A program made the position numbers and the translations under genes. 6,739 nucleotides of DNA from Pseudomonadota bacterium (GTDB lineage Bacteria > Myxococcota > Myxococcia > Myxococcales > Myxococcaceae). The first letter of the stretch is position 1. Each line of letters starts with the position of its first letter. The stretch lies in assembly GCA_023424585.1 (NCBI GenBank), contig JAFADT010000873.1, positions 1 to 6,739 of the forward strand, given 5' to 3'. Positions 1-6,054 of the stretch are shown here, one piece after another. The notes under the pieces are model-generated. The model was not told where the DNA came from and did no database searches. It saw only the letters and a list, made by a program, of their open reading frames with translations.

Positions 1-2149
1 AGTCCACCCAGAGGCTGCCCTGCTCCGTGTCGGGCTCGCCTCCCAGGGAGCGTCTGGGGCGGAAGGTGTAGCCCGGCAGGTGGGCCCACAGGGCGTAGCG
101 AGGGGCCACGAGCCCGCGCAGGGTGAAGCGCCCGTCCGGGCCCGTGCGCAGGCCCGCGGGTCCATCGTCGTCGAGGTTGCTCCACTCGGATGAAGCGCTG
201 TCGGGGAGGTCCGCGGTGATGGAGACCCCCGCGAGCGGCTGGCCCGCCCCATCCACCGCGATGCCCGCGCGCTCACGGCCCGCTTCCAGTCGCATTGAGA
301 CGTCTTTGTGTTCACGCGCCTGGAGCGTGAGGGGCTGGGACACCGAGGCGTCCATCAGGTCTCCCCGGACGACGGCGCCCAGGAGGTACGTGCCCGGGGC
401 AATGCCTTGCAGGTGGAAGCGGCCCTGCTCGTCCGTCATGACCTGACGCGGCTCTTCGTATGGCGCGTCCTCCTCCTGCGCTTCCGCCCCCAACGTCACG
501 GTCGCTCCCCGCAGGGGCAGGCCCCGCGCATCGGTGACGGCGCCGGACACGGAGGCGCCCCGGTCCAGCACCACCACGATGTCTCGCGAGGGGACGCGCA
601 CCGGGAGGGTCTGCCGCTGGAAGGACGGATCCTCCACGGACAGCTCGCCCGTCCCCGCGCGCTTCACGTCCAGGACGAAGTGCCCGGTGGCATCCGAGCG
701 CCGGGCGCCACCCGCGTCGATGTCGTCCCCATCGCCCAGGCGGTCCCCTGACAGCGTCAGGAGGATGCCTTCGAGCGGAGCGCCCGACGTGTCGACGACG
801 CGGCCCTCCACGCTCTGCGCGCGGCGGAGGGTGAAGTCCAGGGGCGCCATGCCCTGCTGGAGCCGCTGCGCATGCAGCTCCACGTCCAGGTGATGGGGCG
901 CGAGGAGCCGGAAGGTATGGGGCCCGGGACGCGTGGGGCCCAGCTGGTAGCGGCCTCCGGCATCCGTCAGGGTGGTCGCCTCGGCGCCGAGGGGACCGCC
1001 GTCCTCTCGGTAGGCCTCCACGCGCACGTTCGGGAGGGTGTGGCCGGCGTCGTCGCGCACCGTGCCCTCGACGAACACGCCGGGCTGGAGCCGCAGCTCC
1101 ACGTGCTCCAGGGGCGGGGTCACGTCCAGCGTCGCGAACGCGCCTCCGGACTCCGCGGTGAGCTGGTGGAGGACGGCGGGCGCGGTGAAGCGGAAGCGCC
1201 CCTCTCCATCGGTCGTGGTGCGTTGGGCGGACGCCGTCGCGGTGTCGCCTTCGAGGTGCACCAGGACTCCCGGCACCGGTGCGCCATGCGTCGAGAGGAC
1301 CTGCCCCGAAAGCAGGAGCGAGCGCGCGAGCACCACGGTCGTCATGTCCGCGAGCGATTCGAGCTTCGGCTGGAACCACGGGGACCGGCCCTCGGCGGCG
1401 GCGAAGGCGGCGTAGTCCCCCGGGGGGAGGGGGCCCACGGTGAAGCGGCCCTCGGCGTCGGTGACCGCGTCGAAGAAGCGCGTGTGCCAGCGGGAGACGA
1501 GCGTCACCCGCGCGTCGGGGATGGGCGTCTCGCGGTCCGTGTCCGTGACGGTCCCCTGGAAGAGGACGCCCTGCTCCAGCGTCAGCGCCACGTCGTCCGA
1601 GCCCACCGCGACGCCGCCCTGCGACGCCGCGCCCGTGTCGCCCAGGGCCCAGAGCGTGACGCGGCCCTCGGGCAAGCCCTCCAGGATGAAGTGGCCCTCC
1701 GCGTCCGTGGTCGCCTCCGCGAATACCAGGGCCTCGCCGTCGCGGGCCTCCACGGCCTCGCCCTGCATGCGCTCGGAGTCGAAGCTGCACGCGTCGCTCT
1801 TGAAGAGGGGAGCCCGCGCGTCGTCCTGGCCGGTGGGGGAGGGACACGGCCGCTCCGACAGCGTGACCCCGGGCTCCACGCGGGACGCGGAGACGCGCAC
1901 TCCCGCGGCCGGGCCGGAGGTTCCCAGGACATGACCCGAGATGCGCGCGGTGCCGGCGGGGCGCGGCGTCGTCGTCACCCGTGTCGCGCGGGCCACCGGG
2001 TGCAGCGCGGACGCGGCCGTGGGCGCGAGCGCGTCCTTGCGCGATGAAGGCGCCTCGGTGTTCCACAGGAGGAAGGCGAGGAGCGCGGCGACCGCCAATG
2101 CCATGCCTCCCAGCCATGCCTTCCAGCCCCCAGGTCTGCCGTTCCCCAT
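1..2149 (-). CDS. Carboxypeptidase regulatory-like repeat protein, membrane-anchored (3' end outside window); paralogue of the upstream gene
   Basis: I translated this frame from the ATG at 2149-2147; it stays open to the left edge, giving 716 residues with no stop. The start gives a basic N-terminus (MGNGRPGGWK) and one hydrophobic segment (about residues 12-29) without a clear AxA cleavage site, so a signal anchor with a periplasmic body is likely. At least seven beta-sandwich repeats follow, starting near residues 70, 194, 278, 357, 444, 531 and 624. Each follows a pattern like GxVxDxxGxPxxGxxV, then TDxxGxF, then PPGxY. This resembles the CarboxypepD_reg-like superfamily, which is a structural module and not a peptidase. 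Order and details match the neighbouring 1079-residue protein, so roughly 360 residues are probably missing at the C-terminus. Repeat 1 carries an insertion with Cys102 and Cys121. The gene starts 33 bases after its neighbour's stop and has no Shine-Dalgarno sequence. Coding status is very secure; biological role is unknown. Confidence 0.94.
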   Translation of the reverse strand, partial: MGNGRPGGWKAWLGGMALAVAALLAFLLWNTEAPSSRKDALAPTAASALHPVARATRVTTTPRPAGTARISGHVLGTSGPAAGVRVSASRVEPGVTLSERPCPSPTGQDDARAPLFKSDACSFDSERMQGEAVEARDGEALVFAEATTDAEGHFILEGLPEGRVTLWALGDTGAASQGGVAVGSDDVALTLEQGVLFQGTVTDTDRETPIPDARVTLVSRWHTRFFDAVTDAEGRFTVGPLPPGDYAAFAAAEGRSPWFQPKLESLADMTTVVLARSLLLSGQVLSTHGAPVPGVLVHLEGDTATASAQRTTTDGEGRFRFTAPAVLHQLTAESGGAFATLDVTPPLEHVELRLQPGVFVEGTVRDDAGHTLPNVRVEAYREDGGPLGAEATTLTDAGGRYQLGPTRPGPHTFRLLAPHHLDVELHAQRLQQGMAPLDFTLRRAQSVEGRVVDTSGAPLEGILLTLSGDRLGDGDDIDAGGARRSDATGHFVLDVKRAGTGELSVEDPSFQRQTLPVRVPSRDIVVVLDRGASVSGAVTDARGLPLRGATVTLGAEAQEEDAPYEEPRQVMTDEQGRFHLQGIAPGTYLLGAVVRGDLMDASVSQPLTLQAREHKDVSMRLEAGRERAGIAVDGAGQPLAGVSITADLPDSASSEWSNLDDDGPAGLRTGPDGRFTLRGLVAPRYALWAHLPGYTFRPRRSLGGEPDTEQGSLWVD
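2..1942 (-). repeat. Array of at least seven beta-sandwich protein repeats in the downstream paralogue
   Basis: Residues 70-716 hold seven visible units with the same pattern and order as units 1-7 of the upstream protein, for example ISGHVLG, FQGTVTD, LSGQVLS, VEGTVRD, VEGRVVD, VSGAVTD and RAGIAVD as unit openings. The array runs off the window. Boundaries are estimates by eye. Confidence 0.82.
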
Positions 2150-2156
2150 GCCGGGC

Positions 2157-2186
2157 AGGATAGCGGGCCCCCGCGCCACGCGTCAG
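2157..2186 (-). promoter_or_regulatory. Candidate promoter of the downstream repeat-protein gene (CTGACG, 18 bases, TATCCT)
   Basis: On the minus strand CTGACG (2186-2181, four of six matches to TTGACA and including the upstream gene's stop codon) is followed after 18 bases by TATCCT (2162-2157), which ends 7 bases before the ATG at 2149. No Shine-Dalgarno lies between. The arrangement suggests a leaderless or near-leaderless message. Inference only; the GC-rich background makes chance matches to the -35 possible. Confidence 0.42.
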
Positions 2187-5100
2187 CGCGCGAGGGGCCT
2201 CCACACCGGCTTCACGTCGCGGGACAGCGCGCCCTCCTCGGGCACGTCCAGCTCCTCGCGGTGGATGCGGTCCTGGTCGCGGGTGCTCGCGATGACGGTG
2301 TAATGGCCCGCGCGGACGCGGCGGAACGTGACGGACGCGCGGGTCCATTCCTCCACGGGGTGCTGCTGGAGGCGCAGGTGTTCGAGGGCCCCGGGGCTGT
2401 CGGGAACAGGCGTCTGTCCGGGCAACAGCAACGCGGTGTCGACGTCCGGCGGCAGTCGGAGCGTGACGGTGGTGCCGGCGCCCAGGGCCTCGAAGGTGAC
2501 GCTGACTTCGCCCGTCGGAGGAACCTGCACGGTGCGGGGAGGGATGAGGGTCTCGCGCGTGACGTCTCCCGTCCACGCATTCACCGTGTAGCGCCCTGGA
2601 GGAATGGCCCGGAGGGTGAAGTCTCCGGCGCTGGGATTGCGTTGAAGGGTCAGGCCATCGGAGCGCGTGAAGGTGAGCTCGGCGCTGAGGGGCTGCCCCC
2701 GCGCATCGCGGATGTGGCCCGTTACACGGGCGCCGGAGTCGAGCGCGAGCGTGAGGCTGTCTTCCGCTTCGCCCACCGTCACCCGTTGCGGCAGGTGGAG
2801 CTGGGTGTCGACCTCGAGCGTGAACGCGGAGGTGGGCAGGTGCTCCAGGAGCAGCGAGCCATCCTTTCGCGGCACCGCCCCGGTGGCTGGCAGATAGGGA
2901 GGACCGTCCGCGACGCCTTCACCGTGGATCCGATAGCCGATGGCCACCGTGGCCCATTGCCCGGAGTCCGCGCGCACGCGCCCGGTGAACGGCTCGCCCG
3001 TCGCGGCATCGCGCAGCAGCACCCGCACCGTCCTGCCCCGCGTCAGCGTGACCGTCCCCAGGTCCACGTCGCCTCCTCCGTCCGGCGTGACGGTGCGGTC
3101 CACCGTCGCGTAGCCCCTGGCGCGCACCACGAGGCGCTGGGGGCCCTGGGCTCCGAACAGGCGCCGGTCGAAGCTCCCATCCGGGGTCGTGCACCGCTGG
3201 CCGTTCACCTCGAAGAACTCCAGCGCCGCGCCGTCCTCCGCCACCACCCGGCCGCGCACGTGCGGGGTGCGTCGCAGCACCAGCCGGACGTCCGCCGTGT
3301 CGCTGCCCACCACGGCGGTCGCGTCCTCGCCCGCGCGGACGCCCTGGGACAGGGAGGCGTCGATGCGGTGATCCGCCAGCGTCGCGGTGAGCGTGTAGCG
3401 GGCCGCGCTCAGCGAGCGCAGGGTGAAGTGGCCCTCCGCATCCGTGCGGACGCCCTCCGGAGGAAGGCCCATCCTGGACGAGCCCCCCCGGTAGCGGGGG
3501 CGGTCCGCGTCCAGGAGGTCCGCGCGGACGCTGACGCCGGACAGGGGCAGGCCCTGCGGATTCACGACGGTGCCTCGCAGGGTGCGGCCCTCCTCCAGCC
3601 GCAGCGTGACGGACGGCGCTGCTCCCGCCTGGACCTCCAGCGGTTGGGAGGCGTGGACGTCCACGGCCTGCTTCGAGACGGCCGCCTCGACCACGTAGCT
3701 TCCGGGAGGAACGCCCTGGAGCGCCGCCAGTCCCCGGGGGTCCGTGGCTCCGGTGTGGTCGGATTCGCCGCGCGCCTCCTGCCTCCACAGCGTCACCTGG
3801 GCGCCGCGCACCGGGGCGCCCGCCGCGCTCAGGACGGCGACGGAGACGCGGGCACCCCGGCGCAGCACCAGCCGCACGTCCGTCGATGGACGCTCGACCG
3901 CGAAGCGCTGGGGGACGAAGGTCGCGTCGGTGACGTCCAGCCACGCGGGACCCGGGTCCTCCGAATCCAGGATGAAGCGCCCGGCTTCGTCCGTCACGGT
4001 GTGGTCCAAGGGGAGGTCCCCGGTCGGGGCCGTCACCGGGCCGGCATGGAGCCGGACCTCGCGCCCGGCGAGGGGCTGGCCGCCCTCGTCGACGAGGCTG
4101 CCCTCCATGGAGATGGCGCGCGGCAGGATGAAGTCGAAGGTCTCCTCCGCCTCACCCAGCTCCTGGTGCTCCGGTTCCACGTCGATGTGATGCGCGGCGC
4201 GGGCCGCCACGAAATGCGGCAGTCGGAACAGCGGGCCCAGCCGGTAGTGACCCTGTGCATCCGTGACGGCCTGCCCGCGCGGGGACGGGGCGTTCGCATC
4301 GTCGCGATCCGCCATGACCCGAGCGCCGGGAATCGGGCCTCCGTGCTCATCGCGGACGTTGCCTTGGAGGAACATGCCCGGCCCGAGCGTGAGGACCAGG
4401 TCCTCGCGGGGCTCCGTCCTCAGGTGGGCCAGGCCGTCATGCGCCGCCGTCTCCGCGAAGAGTTGAGCGGGCGCACCTTCATGGGAGCGGAGGGAGAAGC
4501 GTCCCTGCGCATCCGTGACGGTGGTGCTCCACTCGGGCTCGGCGCTGGGGGTGTAGAGCCGGACGGAGACACCGGGCGCGGGGGCTCCCTGCTGTGTCAC
4601 CACGGTGCCCGCGTACTGCACGGGGCGGTCCAGGATGAAGGTGTGCCCGTCCGATGGATTCGCGCGCCGGGCGAGGAGCGGGCTGAACCCCGGCGCCGTG
4701 ACGAGGACCCCGTAGTCCGTCGGAGGCACGGGGCCGATGCGGAAGCGCCCATCCGCGCCGCTGGTCGCGGGGAAGAAGCGCGTGTGCTCGTGGGAGAAGA
4801 GGGTGACGCGGGCGCCCGCGATGGGGGCGCCTTCCGGTGAGCCGTCGCGGACGGCGCCTCCGAAGAAGAGGCCCTCATCGAGGATGAGGACCACGTCCCG
4901 CGAGGCTGTCGTCACGTCCGGGAGCAGCGCTACGTTCGAGCCATGGGAGGCCCACAGCGTGACTGCGCCTTCGGAGAGGCCGCCCAGGACGAAGGTGCCG
5001 TCCGCCGCACTGACGGTCTCCCCGACGGTAGGGGCTGCTCCTTCGCGCTTGTCGAGCTGATCCACCAGCTCGTCGAAGGCCTCGTCCCAGCACTGCATCA

Positions 5101-5422
5101 ATCGGAGGGGAGGCGTGCTGTCGGAAGGAGGGCAGGAGCGCTCCGACAACGTGACCTCCGGCTCCGCGCGGGACGCGGACACGCGGACGCCTGGGACCGG
5201 GCCCCCCGCATCGCGCACGACGCCGGTGATGCGGAGGCCCTCCCTGGAGGAGACCCGGGGGGCGCGGCCCGTGTTGGCGCCAGCGAAGAAGCCCGGACCG
5301 CCGGAGGACCTGCGGCCCGGAGGGCGCGAATCGCCACCACCCGAGCGCAGGAAGAGGGCCAGGAGCAGCGCCGCGATGATGCCCGCGACGAGGAGCGCTG
5401 CCGGGCGACGTCCCCACTTCAT
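2183..5422 (-). CDS. Carboxypeptidase regulatory-like repeat protein, membrane-anchored, 1079 aa
   Basis: The protein begins MKWGRRPAALL, a basic n-region followed by a hydrophobic helix (about residues 8-26). A Gly/Pro/Arg/Ser-rich linker runs to about residue 60. No AxA site is obvious, so an inner-membrane signal anchor with a periplasmic body is likely, although cleavage cannot be excluded. About ten beta-sandwich repeats begin near residues 64, 186, 269, 350, 437, 524, 613, 720, 797 and 898, followed by a last beta-rich segment (982-1079). Typical signatures are GVVRDAGGPVPGVRV, TDAQGRF, TDAEGHF and PPGRYTV. Such folds usually serve as spacers, adhesins or carbohydrate/protein-binding modules; no catalytic motif is seen. 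Cysteines occur only at 97, 111 and 744. The ATG overlaps the stop of the upstream lipoprotein gene (ATGA) and has a good Shine-Dalgarno. A colinear paralogue follows downstream. Gene call is certain; function is unknown. Confidence 0.96.
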   Translation of the reverse strand: MKWGRRPAALLVAGIIAALLLALFLRSGGGDSRPPGRRSSGGPGFFAGANTGRAPRVSSREGLRITGVVRDAGGPVPGVRVSASRAEPEVTLSERSCPPSDSTPPLRLMQCWDEAFDELVDQLDKREGAAPTVGETVSAADGTFVLGGLSEGAVTLWASHGSNVALLPDVTTASRDVVLILDEGLFFGGAVRDGSPEGAPIAGARVTLFSHEHTRFFPATSGADGRFRIGPVPPTDYGVLVTAPGFSPLLARRANPSDGHTFILDRPVQYAGTVVTQQGAPAPGVSVRLYTPSAEPEWSTTVTDAQGRFSLRSHEGAPAQLFAETAAHDGLAHLRTEPREDLVLTLGPGMFLQGNVRDEHGGPIPGARVMADRDDANAPSPRGQAVTDAQGHYRLGPLFRLPHFVAARAAHHIDVEPEHQELGEAEETFDFILPRAISMEGSLVDEGGQPLAGREVRLHAGPVTAPTGDLPLDHTVTDEAGRFILDSEDPGPAWLDVTDATFVPQRFAVERPSTDVRLVLRRGARVSVAVLSAAGAPVRGAQVTLWRQEARGESDHTGATDPRGLAALQGVPPGSYVVEAAVSKQAVDVHASQPLEVQAGAAPSVTLRLEEGRTLRGTVVNPQGLPLSGVSVRADLLDADRPRYRGGSSRMGLPPEGVRTDAEGHFTLRSLSAARYTLTATLADHRIDASLSQGVRAGEDATAVVGSDTADVRLVLRRTPHVRGRVVAEDGAALEFFEVNGQRCTTPDGSFDRRLFGAQGPQRLVVRARGYATVDRTVTPDGGGDVDLGTVTLTRGRTVRVLLRDAATGEPFTGRVRADSGQWATVAIGYRIHGEGVADGPPYLPATGAVPRKDGSLLLEHLPTSAFTLEVDTQLHLPQRVTVGEAEDSLTLALDSGARVTGHIRDARGQPLSAELTFTRSDGLTLQRNPSAGDFTLRAIPPGRYTVNAWTGDVTRETLIPPRTVQVPPTGEVSVTFEALGAGTTVTLRLPPDVDTALLLPGQTPVPDSPGALEHLRLQQHPVEEWTRASVTFRRVRAGHYTVIASTRDQDRIHREELDVPEEGALSRDVKPVWRPLAR
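2483..5233 (-). repeat. Array of about ten beta-sandwich protein repeats in the 1079-aa protein
   Basis: Residues 64-980 consist of consecutive units of about 75-120 residues. Each opens with a strand ending GxVxDxxGxPxxGxxV; most then show a (T)DxxGxF turn and a PPGxY-like turn, and many end in an RLVLRRG-type strand that leads into the next unit. Units 8-10 are more divergent; unit 8 has NGQRCTTPDGSF and RARGYA, the closest in the array to a classical carboxypeptidase regulatory module. Boundaries are estimates by eye. Confidence 0.85.
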
Positions 5423-5643
5423 GCGCCCATCTCCCTGGTGTGAGGGGGCCCCCGTCCGGCATCCGAGCGGTGCTGCGCTGCCTGGGATACGTCGCTCGGA
5501 CCCGGGCAGGCCATGGCGAAGTCGGCCTCCGCGAAGCTCACTGCCCTGGCGTCAGGGCTCGTGGCGTCCTGCGAGGACACGCAGCCCACGCTCCATCCGA
5601 AGAGGAGCGCGACCGCCCACCACCCCATCTTCCTGGCGCGCAT
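5419..5643 (-). CDS. Small predicted lipoprotein, 74 aa
   Basis: The product starts MRARKMGWWAVALLFGWSVG followed by Cys21. A basic n-region (R2, R4, K5), a hydrophobic core and WSVGC fit the general bacterial lipoprotein pattern, although Ser at -3 is not the favoured residue. The predicted mature chain is 54 residues beginning CVSSQD; Val at +2 gives no inner-membrane retention signal of the Asp type, so outer-membrane sorting is possible. The mature part is short, polar and lacks a recognisable domain; a second Cys lies at 46. I prefer the ATG at 5643 over Met6 (5628) because only the longer form has the positive n-region. It begins 24 bases after the preceding stop, and its TGA overlaps the next gene's ATG. 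Its last 20 or so residues are encoded by the region that also holds the next gene's ribosome-binding site, so its C-terminus may be little constrained. No family recognised. A truncated remnant is an alternative. Confidence 0.72.
   Translation of the reverse strand: MRARKMGWWAVALLFGWSVGCVSSQDATSPDARAVSFAEADFAMACPGPSDVSQAAQHRSDAGRGPPHTREMGA
5423..5436 (-). promoter_or_regulatory. Ribosome-binding site of the 1079-aa gene
   Basis: On the minus strand AGGGAG (5436-5431) lies 8 bases before the ATG at 5422. It is the clearest Shine-Dalgarno in the window and fixes the start. It sits inside the end of the lipoprotein gene, so the large protein may be translated both by its own ribosome entry and by coupling through the ATGA overlap. 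Confidence 0.8.
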
Positions 5644-5651
5644 GCGCCACC

Positions 5652-5657
5652 AGGATA
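5652..5657 (-). promoter_or_regulatory. Candidate -10 box (TATCCT) for the lipoprotein gene
   Basis: On the minus strand TATCCT ends 8 bases before the ATG at 5643. It fits TAnnnT, and its distance suits a transcript starting at or next to the ATG. A -35 box is not convincing. A weak GGTGG lies three bases before the ATG, so a conventional start is not excluded. The same word recurs before the gene at 2149. Confidence 0.4.
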
Positions 5658-5667
5658 GCAGCGCGTG

Positions 5668-6054
5668 TCAGGGCGTGGCGAAGCCCACCGCGTGCGCCTC
5701 CACGCCCTCCGGATCCGGGTCCTCGAGGAAGGACACCCAGGCCTCCCGCTGGGAGTGGCGTGGCACGTAGGCCAGCACGAACTCCGCCTCCTGCTTCGGC
5801 TCGCGGCCGCCTCGCAGCCACACGCGCACGTGGACCTCCTCCGCCGCCGAGTCGCCGTGGTTCGTCACCGTGACGGGCACCCGCCACTCCTTCGCGTTCG
5901 CGGCGGCGACGGGCGCGCCCACCTTCACGACCAGGTCCGGCGGACCGCTGCCCGTCGTCCAGGCGTCCACCACCAGGTAGCCCAGGACCAGCGCCACCAG
6001 CACGCAGCTCGACACGAAGACGACGCCCTCCAGCCAGTTCCAGTTCGTCTTCAT
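5668..6054 (-). CDS. TIGR02588-type membrane-anchored protein, 128 aa
   Basis: The product begins MKTNWNWLEGVVFVSSCVLV and has one hydrophobic helix (about residues 8-31). After a short linker comes a beta-rich domain (about 38-128) with VTNHGDSAAEEVHVRVWL and VPRHSQREAWVSF, reading like a small immunoglobulin-like sandwich. From memory, this matches TIGR02588, a family of unknown function known for occurring in a two-gene unit with TIGR02587; the neighbour here fits that partner. The frame is open further upstream (to 6336), but the ATG at 6054 is chosen because it lies in an ATGA overlap with the upstream gene and leads straight into the membrane helix, whereas the upstream extension is an Arg/Ala/Pro-rich shadow of the neighbour. 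No Shine-Dalgarno is visible, so translation is probably coupled. The beta domain is most likely periplasmic. Function is unknown. Confidence 0.9.
   Translation of the reverse strand: MKTNWNWLEGVVFVSSCVLVALVLGYLVVDAWTTGSGPPDLVVKVGAPVAAANAKEWRVPVTVTNHGDSAAEEVHVRVWLRGGREPKQEAEFVLAYVPRHSQREAWVSFLEDPDPEGVEAHAVGFATP

Noticed and set aside
872..2047. A 391-codon open frame on the plus strand
   Set aside because: Same codon-aligned antisense effect, here opposite the downstream repeat protein; no recognisable domain.
2150..2182. Possible terminator hairpin between the two repeat-protein genes
   Set aside because: Only 4-5 bp GC arms can be formed (around 2163-2174) and no T-run follows on the minus strand; such short palindromes are expected by chance at this GC content.
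312..2576. A 754-codon open frame on the minus strand spanning the junction of the two repeat-protein genes
   Set aside because: It is extremely Arg/Pro/Gly/His-rich without domains and lies in a different frame from both real genes, which carry clear repeat motifs. It is a GC-driven shadow.
2261..4840. An 859-codon open frame on the plus strand
   Set aside because: It is codon-aligned antisense to the 1079-aa gene. It stays open only because TTA, CTA and TCA are rare in that gene. The product is low-complexity Arg/Gly/Ala/His-rich.
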